Shown piece after piece: positions 17,067-26,108 of a stretch of 64,000 bases of DNA. The stretch is taken from positions 1-64,000 of the forward strand of contig NZ_JACRAW010000077.1 in assembly GCF_016213215.1 (NCBI RefSeq). Reading direction: 5' to 3'. Position 1 is the stretch's first letter. Each line of letters opens with the position of its first letter. The notes below the pieces were generated by a model. That model had not been told where the DNA came from and did no database searches. It saw nothing but the letters and a program-made list of their open reading frames with translations. The DNA comes from Bradyrhizobium sp. Its GTDB lineage: Bacteria > Pseudomonadota > Alphaproteobacteria > Rhizobiales > Xanthobacteraceae. The position numbers and the translations under genes are program-made.

Positions 17067-17515
17067 CTACGGTGCTCGCCGGTCAATGCGGCTCGATGCC
17101 GCCCGAGGTTCGGGCCTGCGACCCCTTCGCCTGGGCGGAACTGGCGGACTTCTGGGACGCGGGCGATTTCAGGGCGGTTCATGACTGGCTGGGCCTGCGC
17201 TGGAATCACCTGATCCAGACCCGCCCGGGCGGGCACGCGGACAAGGATGCCCGCTTCCTGCAGGCACTCGCGTTTGCGGCGCTCGCCTTCCATTTCACCC
17301 AGAACCAGAAGCAGGACGGGGCGGCCCTGGTCGCTGACGATGCGCTCTCCATGCTGCCAGGCTATCTGCCTCTTTATCGCGGACTGGACGTAGCGCCGGT
17401 GATCGCAACGCTTTCCACTCTCCGGCCATTGCTCGAGGGGCTTGCGCCGGAAGACGATTGCCCGATGCGCCCATTCACGTTCAACCGACTGAGCTATACG
17501 AGCCCCGGATCATGA
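17063..17515 (+). CDS. small accessory protein of molybdoenzyme operon, unknown
   Basis: The 150-residue, mostly helical cytoplasmic protein overlaps the chaperone and the next gene by four bases each, so it belongs to the operon. The segment FWDAGDFRAVHDWLGLRWNHL distantly recalls the helical DUF309 family (a His in the middle of a two-helix unit), but I cannot claim membership. It has no Cys cluster and no signal peptide. An assembly or cofactor-delivery role is only inferred from position. Confidence 0.65.
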   Translation: MTTVLAGQCGSMPPEVRACDPFAWAELADFWDAGDFRAVHDWLGLRWNHLIQTRPGGHADKDARFLQALAFAALAFHFTQNQKQDGAALVADDALSMLPGYLPLYRGLDVAPVIATLSTLRPLLEGLAPEDDCPMRPFTFNRLSYTSPGS

Positions 17516-18210
17516 CCACGGGCATCGCCGAAGCAACTCCCGTACTGCATGTCCAACGCTGGGCTCGAGTCGATGAGGCACCGTTTGCCGAGCCCGTGTT
17601 CATTTTTGACGCCGACGGGCTGCCCGAAGATCTTTCGAATGTCTCCGTGGTGATGCCGCAGGGCGGAGCGGCGCGCGCCCGCGAGTTGGCGCGCCGAAAC
17701 GCAGCCCGCGTGATCCTCGGTGATGCCGCGCTCAAGGACAGCAGCATCGTCGCGCCGCTTGCGAAAGAGCTGGGCGAAGCGAAAGTCGGCGTTTGGCTCC
17801 CGGTCCAGCGGATGATGGTCAGCTGGGCGCTCGATGTCGAGTCCAATGCCGATTTCCGCTGTCTCGCACCGTCCCGGGCAAAGCCCGCCTGGGAAGTACT
17901 TACGAGCAACGGTGCAGGTAGCGGCACGGACGCACTGTGGTGGAGCCAGCAGATGCAGGAGCGCGGCGCTGCCATCGTACTGGTCGGCGCCGACCTGACC
18001 GGGGACGCCGATCTCGATATCTGTGCGGAGATCACCGAGGTACTCGGGGAGCGCTTCTGGCTGACACCACGAGCGGATGCAAAAGCTGACATGCGGCCTT
18101 GGCTGCAATATGGTCACGTGCGCAATCTTGTCCTGCCGGCTTGTGATCAGGCTATTATCGCGGAACTGATTGACGTAATCACGATACCTGGAGAAACAGC
18201 TGCCGCATGA
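17512..18210 (+). CDS. HisF/HisA-like TIM-barrel protein within molybdoenzyme operon
   Basis: The 232-residue product starts in an ATGA overlap. Residues about 140-200 (PAWEVLTSNG, SGTDALWWSQQMQERGAA, VLVGADLTGDADLD) follow the spacing of HisF, where WEV.T..G....G.DA..W......GA is followed by the LLTSMDRDGT loop. The N terminus lacks the HisF CLDV..G.VVKG signature, so cyclase activity is unlikely. It is slightly shorter than HisF (about 250). I infer a repurposed phosphate-binding barrel, with unknown substrate, needed for this enzyme's biogenesis or chemistry. Confidence 0.55.
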   Translation: MTTGIAEATPVLHVQRWARVDEAPFAEPVFIFDADGLPEDLSNVSVVMPQGGAARARELARRNAARVILGDAALKDSSIVAPLAKELGEAKVGVWLPVQRMMVSWALDVESNADFRCLAPSRAKPAWEVLTSNGAGSGTDALWWSQQMQERGAAIVLVGADLTGDADLDICAEITEVLGERFWLTPRADAKADMRPWLQYGHVRNLVLPACDQAIIAELIDVITIPGETAAA

Positions 18211-18638
18211 TCAGATGGCTATTTGCGTTCGCTGTGGCGTTGATGTCGCCAGGCATAGCAACAGCTGGTCTGGCACTTCTGCTTGACGGCACTCAGTTGG
18301 CAGAGGCTCTGAAGAGCAGCCAACCCTGCTGCGTGATCGACGCGCGCAGCGAGGGTCCGCGCAAGCAGAACCCGATTTCGTTCGCCGTGGCTCACCGCGA
18401 GGGGATGGTCGTCTCGGCCTCGAGCTTCGCCATCATCATTGCGGATACCGATCAGCGTGCGCTCGAGATTGCCCGGGCGCTAGCGGCCTCCAATCCGGGA
18501 CGGATCTTCGCGGTGAAGGGAGGATTTGCCACCTGGCAACAGCTGTCCGGGAATGCTGAAGGGACCACGATGCCAAGGGGCTTCACGATCCCGTCGAACA
18601 CCTGCGAACAAGGCAAACCGTTGCAGGAGTTCAAATAG
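18207..18638 (+). CDS. exported rhodanese-like protein without catalytic Cys
   Basis: The 143-residue protein has a signal peptide (about 1-20, cut after ATAG). The rhodanese fold follows: CVIDARSEGPR, a central strand FAIIIADTDQRALEIA and IFAVKGGFATWQQL. The active loop that normally begins with the sulfur-accepting Cys reads ADTDQR, so sulfurtransferase activity is doubtful. A Cys pair upstream (QPCC) and Cys in SNTCEQ could still handle sulfur or metal. It overlaps the previous gene by four bases. Its export suggests that it works beside the periplasmic enzyme. Confidence 0.7.
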   Translation: MIRWLFAFAVALMSPGIATAGLALLLDGTQLAEALKSSQPCCVIDARSEGPRKQNPISFAVAHREGMVVSASSFAIIIADTDQRALEIARALAASNPGRIFAVKGGFATWQQLSGNAEGTTMPRGFTIPSNTCEQGKPLQEFK

Positions 18639-18640
18639 CC

Positions 18641-19738
18641 TTGCCACACGCCCAACCAGAGTTCCGCCAAAGGTCCTGCGCGCGCTACCGCTTCCGTTAC
18701 AGCAGCTGCCGGGCCTGCGCCGACGCCTGCCAATATGGGGCCATCACGCCGTCGGACGAGGGCATCAGCATCAACGAGGCCGATTGCCGCAATTGCGCAC
18801 TGTGCACCGCCGCGTGTCCAACCGAGGCCTTAAGCGCGGGCAACCTGCCGCGCATCGACATATTGAAGCGCGCGCTTGCGGTCAAACAGGTGACATTCGC
18901 CTGCGCGCCTTCGCAGGCGAATGGCGACGAGACCGTGCCTTGCCTCGGCGCCTTGGATGCCACGATGCTCGCGGCGCTTTCGGCAAGTGGAACGTCGGTG
19001 TCCCTGGCCGGCGCTCATCACTGCGTTAGCTGTCCGCATGGCGAGCAGGGAGCTCCGATGATGGCGCGGAATCTCGATGGCGTGGACGTCCTCCGTGCTG
19101 CGGTCGGCAACGAACGCTGGGCCGCGATCACGGTTCTGGAGCCTGATCCGGCGCGCCCAGCGGACGACGGGCATGATGCATCGCGCCGCCATCTTTTCCG
19201 GCGCTTCCTCGCCCGGCCGGCCGAAGCGATCGCCCTTGCTTCCTCTCAAATGGAGCAAGATCCCGTCCCATTGAAAGCCGTGCGTTTTGCCCGTCCCATT
19301 GCAAGCACAAGCCGCTCCTTGCTGCAGCGGCTTTTCGATGCGGCTCAAGCCGAGGCTCCTACGTTGCCGCGGCACCCGGCATTACCCTTCGGCCGGATCG
19401 AAATGGTGAAGGACGGCTGCAACGCCTGCGAAATCTGTGCGCGGGCTTGTCCGACCGGCGCAATGGAGGTAGCCGAGACCGGAGTATCGTGGTCGCTCAA
19501 CTTTCAATTCTCGCGCTGTGTGGCTTGCGGCCTGTGTGTCGAGGCCTGCCAGCCGAAGGTGCTGCGTCTCGCCGAGACCATGAGTGAGTTGCGCGAGCCA
19601 TCCAATGCCGTGCCGCTTCATACGCTCGGCAAACAGCGGTGTACGCACTGCGATCGTTTCTTCATCTCCGCCGAACCGCTGGAGCTTTGTCCCATCTGTC
19701 AGGGCGATGATGACGACTTCGCGGCCATGTTCGGGTGA
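18641..19738 (+). CDS. multi-cluster 4Fe-4S protein
   Basis: The 365-residue soluble protein begins at TTG 18,641, two bases after the preceding stop. It has an N-terminal two-cluster ferredoxin domain (CRACADACQYG and CRNCALCTAACP), a middle domain with CVSCPHGEQG, a second two-cluster domain (CNACEICARACPTGAM and CVACGLCVEACQ) and a rubredoxin-like C-terminal ribbon (CTHC...CPIC). It has no signal peptide. An electron carrier supplying or maturing the molybdoenzyme is the likely role. Confidence 0.8.
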   Translation: MPHAQPEFRQRSCARYRFRYSSCRACADACQYGAITPSDEGISINEADCRNCALCTAACPTEALSAGNLPRIDILKRALAVKQVTFACAPSQANGDETVPCLGALDATMLAALSASGTSVSLAGAHHCVSCPHGEQGAPMMARNLDGVDVLRAAVGNERWAAITVLEPDPARPADDGHDASRRHLFRRFLARPAEAIALASSQMEQDPVPLKAVRFARPIASTSRSLLQRLFDAAQAEAPTLPRHPALPFGRIEMVKDGCNACEICARACPTGAMEVAETGVSWSLNFQFSRCVACGLCVEACQPKVLRLAETMSELREPSNAVPLHTLGKQRCTHCDRFFISAEPLELCPICQGDDDDFAAMFG

Positions 19739-19749
19739 GGAGGTTGGCG

Positions 19750-21021
19750 GTGACCCTGCTTGATTTGCCGAAATCGTGCTGTTCCGACCGGGCGGAGTTC
19801 ATTTCAGTTGAAGCGGCAAGATCGCGCGCACTGCAGGGCGTAAATCCCGTTACCGGCGAGGAGGTTGTCGGACTCCGCGCGGCGCGCGGCCGGGTCAACA
19901 CGTCCGGAATCGCCGCCGGCCACGCCCTGCCGCCGTTCGATCAATCGGCCATGGACGGCTATGCGGTCCGCACAGGCGATTTCAGTGATGGATCGATCGC
20001 GTTGCCGGTCGTGGCACGACAGCCGGCAGGACCGGCCCTGGGCGTGTCGATCGGCGAGCAGCCGGCGGCCGTGCGCATATTTACCGGCGCTCCGATCCCT
20101 CCGGGCTTCGATGCGGTCGTCATGCAGGAGCATTGTGAGCAGCACTGCGGCTCGGTAACAGTGCCCAGGCGGCCCGAGGCGGGTCAGCATATTCGCGTCT
20201 CCGGAGACGACGTGCCGGCAGGCGCCTTGATTGTTCCCGCCAATACTCTGATCGATGCACGACACGTTGCCATTCTGGCGGCGGCAGGGGTGCCGAGCAT
20301 CAACGTGCGCAGGCGCGTGCGGGTCGCTGTACTATCCACTGGCGATGAGTTGCGTGAACCGGACCAGCAGCTCCGGCCTGGCGAGATCCACGACAGCAAT
20401 CGCGCGATGCTGTTGTCGCTGCTCGAGAGGCCTGCCGTCGAGCTGGTCGACCTCGGCCGCATTCCGGACGATCCCGCCTCGATCGCAAAAGCGTTCGAGG
20501 CTGCGGCCCGGGATTTTGATATCGTGATCTCCAGCGGCGGCGTTTCGGTCGGCGAGGAGGATCACATCCGCACCGCTGTGTTCGCCGCAGGCGGTGAAAT
20601 TGCGCCGCTCAATGCCAGCATCAAACCGGGAAAACCGATCTCGATCGGGCGTCTCGGGACGGCGAGCTTGGTCGGCCTGCCGGGCAATCCGGTGTCGGCC
20701 CTGGTCACCTTCCTCTGGTTTGCCCAGCCGATCATCGTCCGTCGAATGGGGCTGCGGCCGGAGGCTCCTCGTGCAACGCGCGCGGTTGCTGCGTTCGCGG
20801 AGCAGCGAAGGCCGGGGCGGGACGAATTCGTGCCCGTGGTCGTTGCCGGGCGCGACCGGGAAGGGCGGCTTCTGGTCGAAAGACGCCAGCGTGCCGGGTC
20901 GGCGCGGCTATCATCCCTGATCGATGCAGATGGCTTGGCACGTATCCCAGGCGAATTGAGCGCGGTACGCAGCGGCGACACGCTGGATCTCTACACTTTC
21001 GATCCAGCTTTCTCTCTCTGA
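19750..21021 (+). CDS. moeA: molybdopterin molybdenumtransferase
   Basis: MoeA inserts molybdate into adenylated molybdopterin. The family motifs are all present: PPFDQSAMDGYAV, the central DDVPAG, VAVLSTGDEL, IHDSNRAML, ISSGGVSVGEEDH, KPGKPISIGR and GLPGNPVSALVTF. The GTG at 19,750 is chosen because AGGAGG lies six bases before it. An upstream GTG at 19,735 overlaps the preceding stop. It is the last gene of the sigma-54 operon, probably a dedicated second copy. Confidence 0.92.
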   Translation: MTLLDLPKSCCSDRAEFISVEAARSRALQGVNPVTGEEVVGLRAARGRVNTSGIAAGHALPPFDQSAMDGYAVRTGDFSDGSIALPVVARQPAGPALGVSIGEQPAAVRIFTGAPIPPGFDAVVMQEHCEQHCGSVTVPRRPEAGQHIRVSGDDVPAGALIVPANTLIDARHVAILAAAGVPSINVRRRVRVAVLSTGDELREPDQQLRPGEIHDSNRAMLLSLLERPAVELVDLGRIPDDPASIAKAFEAAARDFDIVISSGGVSVGEEDHIRTAVFAAGGEIAPLNASIKPGKPISIGRLGTASLVGLPGNPVSALVTFLWFAQPIIVRRMGLRPEAPRATRAVAAFAEQRRPGRDEFVPVVVAGRDREGRLLVERRQRAGSARLSSLIDADGLARIPGELSAVRSGDTLDLYTFDPAFSL

Positions 21022-21199
21022 ATGAACCTGTGTGCGGTTCAGCTCTGGGCGATGTCCATCGTAACGGGGACGGGTGGCGGATTTCGATACCGCTGATCAG
21101 CTTCTTGTGAATGCGTCGCAACTGGAGATTGAATGCTTTTTAAGACATCGATGCGAAGCTTGTTCTCACTTTCATTCCCAGGAAACGTCTAGGATTTGC

Positions 21200-23167
21200 A
21201 TGAGCTCGATGTTCCGATCCCTGAAGGTGCAGGCGGGGATCGCCGCCACCGTCATGTTCGCCGCAGGTGTAGTTGCAGCCGGTGTGCTGTCATTTGAGGC
21301 GATGAGCCGGACACTCGAACAAGGCCATGCCGAAGCAGTTGCTGCGGGAGCAAGCGTCGGCCTCGAAACTCTTTCCGGTGTTGGCAACCGGATGAACGTC
21401 TACGCGGACATCCTCGCTCGCAGTCCGGAGCTGGCGCTCGCGCTGCAGCAATCCGACAAGGCTGGCCTGGAGACCTTTGCGGTCCGCGAATTCAAGGCCA
21501 TTCACGAAGCCGATAAGCTCATCACGACCCTGGAAGTGACCGACTCGAAGGGGGTGGTCGTTCAACGCGGACACAACCCGTCGAAGCGTGGCGACGATAA
21601 GTCCAACCACCCGCAGGTTCGTGGTGCGCTGGGCGGAAAGGCCATTCGGGGCTTGACCGTGTCGCCTACAACCGGAGAGCCCGCGGAGGACAGCGTCAAG
21701 CCGGTTCTTGCCGGCAACAAGGTCGTTGGGACCCTCAAGGTAGGTTCATATTTCAACCAGGCGTCCGCGAATGAGCTGAAGAGCCGCACGGGGCTTGAGG
21801 TCGTGTTCATCACCCGAGGGAAGGCCGCCGCATCGACCTTTGGCAAAGATGTGGAGGTGAGCGTTCCGCCCGAGGCGATCAAAGGAGCTTCTGCCGGGAG
21901 TTCGGCGACGCTTGATGTCTTGGTCCAAGAGAAGCCATTCGGCGGGCGTCTGGTCTATGTGCCAAGCGACGTCGGCGAGGGAATGACCATTGCCTTCCTG
22001 TCAGGGCTCTCTGACATCGAAGCGGCGAAATGGGCCTTTGCACGATCCCTGCTCTTGAAATGTGCGCTCGCGCTGGTGGTCATCCTGCCGCTCGCGTTCT
22101 TCGGAGCGCATGTGGCGACGCGTCAGCTCCTGCACCTGGCTGCAGCCATGCGTGAGCTCGCTGCCGGCAAACTGGACGTCGCTCTTCCCGGACTGGGGCG
22201 ACGCGACGAGGTTGGCGATATCGCCAAAGCGGTCGAAGATTTCAAGATTGTCGCCGCCGAGAAAGCCAAAGCCGAGCAGGAGAAGCAGCGTCAGCTGGAC
22301 GAGCAACTGGCGCTTGAACAGAGAAATCATGTGCACAAGATCGCCAACGATTTCGAAGAGACCTTGGGCGGCATTATCCATACCGTCTCTTCAAATGCCT
22401 CGGTGCTGGAGTCGGCAGCAAGCAAACTGACGGCAACGGCCGAGGGTACCCACCGTTTGTCGACGGGTGTTGCCGCTTCGTCCGAGGAGGCGTCCGCCAG
22501 CGTTTCTTCCGTCGCGCAATCAGCGACGGAGATGGCTGCCACGGTCCAGAAAGTCGCGGAGCACGTAGCCCGGTCGCGTCAGATATCGGACGAAGCCGTT
22601 TCGCGAGCGGGGAAGGCCGACGAGCGAATCGCGGACTTGAGTCGTGCCGCGTCCCGCATCGGAGACGTGGTGCAACTGATCACCTCGATTGCGGCGCAGA
22701 CGAACCTGTTGGCGTTGAATGCCACGATCGAGGCTGCGCGCGCTGGAGACGCGGGCAGGGGCTTTGCGATCGTAGCCCAGGAGGTGAAAGCGCTCGCCGC
22801 TCAGACGGCGAAGGCGACCGAGGAGATCGACTCTCACATACAAGGCATGCAGACCGCCACCACTGAATCGGTTGCTGCCATCAAGGACGTCAGTGCTACG
22901 ATTGGCCAGATTTCAGCGATTGCTGAAGAGATCTCCGCGGCTGTTCAGGCTCAGAACGAAATGACCGGTGGCATCGCCAGCAACGTCGAGCAGGCCGCAA
23001 GAGGCACCGCCGAGGTCGCTTCAAACATCGCGAAGGTGAATGCTGGAGCCGTTGAAACCGGATCGGCGTCAACTCAGGTGCTCGAAGCTGCCCGCTCGCT
23101 GACGAGCGAGAGCGAACGGCTGAGGTCTGCGGTAGAAGGCCTGTTGGCCACCGTCCGCGCCGCGTAG
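21200..23167 (+). CDS. methyl-accepting chemotaxis protein
   Basis: The 655-residue receptor is translated from ATG 21,200 (AGGA five bases upstream). It has a membrane helix at about 10-32, a periplasmic cache-like sensor of about 260 residues, a second helix at about 290-310, a HAMP domain ([12 protein letters not shown]) and a signalling domain with the tip motif [20 protein letters not shown]. It follows the molybdoenzyme operon in the same direction, so it may steer cells toward the electron acceptor. That link is inference. Confidence 0.92.
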   Translation: MSSMFRSLKVQAGIAATVMFAAGVVAAGVLSFEAMSRTLEQGHAEAVAAGASVGLETLSGVGNRMNVYADILARSPELALALQQSDKAGLETFAVREFKAIHEADKLITTLEVTDSKGVVVQRGHNPSKRGDDKSNHPQVRGALGGKAIRGLTVSPTTGEPAEDSVKPVLAGNKVVGTLKVGSYFNQASANELKSRTGLEVVFITRGKAAASTFGKDVEVSVPPEAIKGASAGSSATLDVLVQEKPFGGRLVYVPSDVGEGMTIAFLSGLSDIEAAKWAFARSLLLKCALALVVILPLAFFGAHVATRQLLHLAAAMRELAAGKLDVALPGLGRRDEVGDIAKAVEDFKIVAAEKAKAEQEKQRQLDEQLALEQRNHVHKIANDFEETLGGIIHTVSSNASVLESAASKLTATAEGTHRLSTGVAASSEEASASVSSVAQSATEMAATVQKVAEHVARSRQISDEAVSRAGKADERIADLSRAASRIGDVVQLITSIAAQTNLLALNATIEAARAGDAGRGFAIVAQEVKALAAQTAKATEEIDSHIQGMQTATTESVAAIKDVSATIGQISAIAEEISAAVQAQNEMTGGIASNVEQAARGTAEVASNIAKVNAGAVETGSASTQVLEAARSLTSESERLRSAVEGLLATVRAA

Positions 23168-23341
23168 CAAACTGCTGCAAAATCCTGCAACTGAGGCAAT
23201 CTGCCGCTCGCAAGTGCCGGGTAGCTTCATAACGATATCCACCGTTCGATGTTTCGGTGTTCTGCGATCTCTCCGGGGGAGGCCCTTATATAACTAATAA
23301 AGTAGTTGCGTCTGCCGGCGGCTGGACCTATATGTAGCTCT

Positions 23342-23662
23342 ATGCAGATCGACGCAGCAGCAAAGGTTTTTGCCGAGTTAGGGAACCGGACGCGGCTGGA
23401 CATTCTGCGGCTTCTGATAAAGTCAGGTCCTGAAGGATTGCCGATCGGCGACATCCAAAGGCACTTGGATATCCCGTTGTCGACCCTGGCCTTCCACCTG
23501 CGCGGCCTGGTTGAGGCCGAGTTGGTCGACCAGGAAAAGCAGGGCCGGGTTGTATTGTGCCGGCCTCGTCTCGACAGAATCAACGACGCAATCGCCTTTC
23601 TGAAGAAGGAATGCTGCTCAGGCATCGCCCGGACGGGCGCACGGCAGCGAAGCGTGGCATGA
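23342..23662 (+). CDS. ArsR-family transcriptional regulator
   Basis: The 106-residue winged-helix protein has the ArsR signature KVFAELGNRTRLDILRLL, recognition helix PLSTLAFHLRGLVEAELV and wing QEKQGRVVLCR. The C terminus carries a vicinal Cys pair (KKECCSG), which often senses metalloids or thiol reactivity. ATG 23,342 is chosen by alignment to the usual family N terminus. The permease gene follows 80 bases later in the same direction and is the likely target. Confidence 0.85.
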   Translation: MQIDAAAKVFAELGNRTRLDILRLLIKSGPEGLPIGDIQRHLDIPLSTLAFHLRGLVEAELVDQEKQGRVVLCRPRLDRINDAIAFLKKECCSGIARTGARQRSVA

Positions 23663-23742
23663 GTTTTTTTGGCCGAACAAAACCATATTACTGGTGATAT
23701 GGCGCAATTTGAAATGAAGCCGGGCAAGTGAGGAGAACGATC

Positions 23743-24939
23743 ATGAGCGATGCCGCAGTCAAGCAGCAGGAGATACGGCCGGCGGTTGTCAACGGCGCAC
23801 TGCTATCAATTCCCCTTCCTCTGCTGATGCTGCTCACGGCGCTGGCGATCGGAATCGGCATCGGCCTGAGCGGAAAACCCCTGCTGCATGCGCTTGACGT
23901 CGGCTTCGGCGCCGCATTGGCGGAATATGCGCTGATCCTGATCCCTGCTTTCACGCTGGCGGCATCTCTGTCGCGCTCGGGGGCCCGAGCCGGATCGGAG
24001 CGGACCATCGTCCTGCTCGCTCCCTTGGCCGGCGCGGGAATGGCATGTCCGGATACTGCCTATGCCGCTCTCTCCCCCGTGGCCGGCGTGCGAAAGCTGT
24101 CGATGCTGTTTGGCGCTTATGCAGGCTTCAAGCTGTTGGTCCCGGCGGGTCCCGCGATCGTGGGAACCGGACTCGGTGGTTTTGATATGCGGCTTGCTGT
24201 CGCCGCCGTACCGGTCTTCTTTGTTGCTTGGTTCGCGGGATTGCTTTTTGCCTGGCGCTTCGAGGCAGGAGTGCATCATGACTCGGCATCGAGCGGCGGA
24301 GGGCTCAGTGGCCGGGTCATTGCGCCGCTCGCTACGATCATGGGACTACTGGCTCTGGGTTTCTTCCTTAACAGCCGAATGGAATTGCCCGCGCTCCCCG
24401 CATTCCTGCTGTGCCCCAAGGGCGCTCTGCTGTTGGGTGCAATCGTGTCCTTGCTGCCGCTATCGCACGCTGACCGGGCCGAAGCCCTGGAGAGCGGCAT
24501 GCGACGTGCAGCGCCGCTGTTGCTGACTATCGGTGCAGCCAGTGCGTTGGGGGCTATGCTCGTCGAGGTCCTGCCCGTGGACCGGTATGCCCATTTCCTG
24601 GTCTCGACGGGTCTTGTCCTGCCTGCGTTGTTCCTCTTCACCGCGACCTTCAAGGTGGCCAAGGGCTCGTCGATGGCGACCTTCGCCGGGACCAGCGGGA
24701 TCGTCGCAGCCATTCTGCCGGCGTTGCACGTGTCGCCGGAAGCCGCGACCCTGGCCATGTGCGCCGGCGCCTTCGTTTCGATCACCCCGAACGACAGCCT
24801 GTACTGGCAAGTTCGGCAGGACGTCTTTGCCGGCCAAACCGAATCCTCGGCCATGCGGGTGCTGACCGTAGGCTCCGCGCTGCAAGGTTGCGCTGCTCTG
24901 CTGACAATTTGTGGGATGCAGGCGGCGGGACTGATCTAA
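23743..24939 (+). CDS. GntP-like permease
   Basis: The 398-residue integral membrane protein has 10-12 predicted helices, with a strong AGGAGAAC ribosome-binding site before ATG 23,743. The segment KLLVPAGPAIVGTGLGG and the C-terminal KVAKGSSMATFAGTSGIVAA resemble GntP-family gluconate/hydroxy-acid proton symporters (the VPPHPGPVA and RVAQGSATVA motifs). The substrate cannot be inferred. It lies behind the ArsR gene and is the last gene before the duplicated guaA end. Confidence 0.62.
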   Translation: MSDAAVKQQEIRPAVVNGALLSIPLPLLMLLTALAIGIGIGLSGKPLLHALDVGFGAALAEYALILIPAFTLAASLSRSGARAGSERTIVLLAPLAGAGMACPDTAYAALSPVAGVRKLSMLFGAYAGFKLLVPAGPAIVGTGLGGFDMRLAVAAVPVFFVAWFAGLLFAWRFEAGVHHDSASSGGGLSGRVIAPLATIMGLLALGFFLNSRMELPALPAFLLCPKGALLLGAIVSLLPLSHADRAEALESGMRRAAPLLLTIGAASALGAMLVEVLPVDRYAHFLVSTGLVLPALFLFTATFKVAKGSSMATFAGTSGIVAAILPALHVSPEAATLAMCAGAFVSITPNDSLYWQVRQDVFAGQTESSAMRVLTVGSALQGCAALLTICGMQAAGLI

Positions 24940-25037
24940 ATTGGGAGCGCCCACTTCTAAGCCGACGGATCGGCTTTCGGGATGAGTCGTCACCAACCGG
25001 CGATTATGCTTGCAACAATGCAGTAGTCTCACACTAA

Positions 25038-25058
25038 ATGATAGAGTGGGAGTAGGAG
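25038..25058 (+). other. putative right attachment site, duplicate of guaA 3' end
   Basis: ATGATAGAGTGGGAGTAGGAG reads M-I-E-W-E-stop and matches the guaA terminus at 894-914 in 19 of 21 bases. It marks the probable right boundary of a 24-kb insertion. Confidence 0.55.
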
Positions 25059-25124
25059 GGCTAATCACCTCCACCAGCAAGTCTTCGCGTTACCTCTGCA
25101 TCGGAGACGTTTGATGCTGCCCGC

Positions 25125-25838
25125 TCACATGTACTTTCGTACACGGTATCGGATCTCGTAGTCGCCCGGCGGCAGCGGCGATACGGGGCGTGGTGGCGCA
25201 ATGAACTCGATGCGTTGCCAAGGTCCGAATTCCTTCTCCAGCGGAGCATCCGGCTTGATTGGCAGGTGCCAGTAGCTTTCCGTCGCGTTGTTGAGCCGCA
25301 GAGACATCGTCTGGTGCGGATCGGTCTTGTGCAGGACGAAGTTGCCCGCGATCTCGTAGCGGTCGCCGACAAGTCGGATACTGTCGATGTAGCAGCCGTG
25401 ACCGCTCCGGTTCGCCCATAAGGTCAGGTCCAGGTCGACATTGCTTTGATCGGATGCCGTGATGCCTGGCGGCAGCCTCAGTTGATATCGCACGACCGGA
25501 GTGCCCGAACTCTTGGGCCAGTCGAAAAAAGCGATCATGAGCGCGCCGCCGCCGCATGCAGTGACCGCGAGCAAGACCAGGGCCCCTCGTTGAACCAGCT
25601 TGCCGGCGCCGATCAGTCGCAAAGCCGACCACGCGCCCGTCAATGCCCCGACCGCCAGCCCGGTGATCATGCCCCAGATCAGCATGTCCTTGAGTTCGGC
25701 GATGTCCCGGTCCGTCAGCCATGCGATGCCATAGACGAGGAGTTCGCCGGCGCCCTGGCCGAGCCATGCGCCTGCAGCGACCGCGCCGACGAACAAGATC
25801 AAGCGGGTCAGAAACAATAAGCCAGGCGTTATGGTCAT
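25125..25838 (-). CDS. 237-residue membrane protein, paralogue 3 of 3
   Basis: This is the same length, helices and terminal motif (YEIRYRVRKYM) as the paralogues at 4,502 and 5,498. It begins at MTITPGLLFL and converges on the duplicated guaA end 67 bases away. If that end is the original chromosomal one, this copy may be the ancestral neighbour of guaA and the other two carried or duplicated copies. Function is unknown. Confidence 0.75.
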   Translation of the reverse strand: MTITPGLLFLTRLILFVGAVAAGAWLGQGAGELLVYGIAWLTDRDIAELKDMLIWGMITGLAVGALTGAWSALRLIGAGKLVQRGALVLLAVTACGGGALMIAFFDWPKSSGTPVVRYQLRLPPGITASDQSNVDLDLTLWANRSGHGCYIDSIRLVGDRYEIAGNFVLHKTDPHQTMSLRLNNATESYWHLPIKPDAPLEKEFGPWQRIEFIAPPRPVSPLPPGDYEIRYRVRKYM

Positions 25839-25908
25839 CACTTTTTCCAGCGACCGCGGCATTCTCAGGGTGGACGGCCCAATGCTTCGTCGCCACTTCC
25901 TCTATCGC

Positions 25909-25956
25909 ATGGCAGATAGCGCGGTGGGTTACGCCTGCGGCTAACCCACCCTACGG
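25909..25956. repeat. half copy of the GTAGGGTGGGTTAGC repeat (right arm)
   Basis: Only the right arm GCGGTGGGTTACGCCTGCGG and the closing CTAACCCACCCTACGG are present. The matching left arm alone lies at 28,423. Confidence 0.75.
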
Positions 25957-25990
25957 ACCTACGTAGAACAGGTCCTCAAGGCGTTCGCGT

Positions 25991-26004
25991 TTGATCTGCA
26001 TCAA
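25991..26004. promoter_or_regulatory. FixK/FNR box upstream of LuxR-type regulator
   Basis: TTGATCTGCATCAA is a perfect TTGAT-N4-ATCAA site, 105-118 bases upstream of the ATG at 26,109. It suggests low-oxygen control of the regulator. Confidence 0.6.
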
Positions 26005-26108
26005 TAGATCGAATTTCATATCTCGCAAAATGAGAATAATAGCCCAAAGCGACTATCTCTGTACCGCAATCCGGCTTTCCGAGCATCGTGGCGAACGCCG
26101 TGCATACG

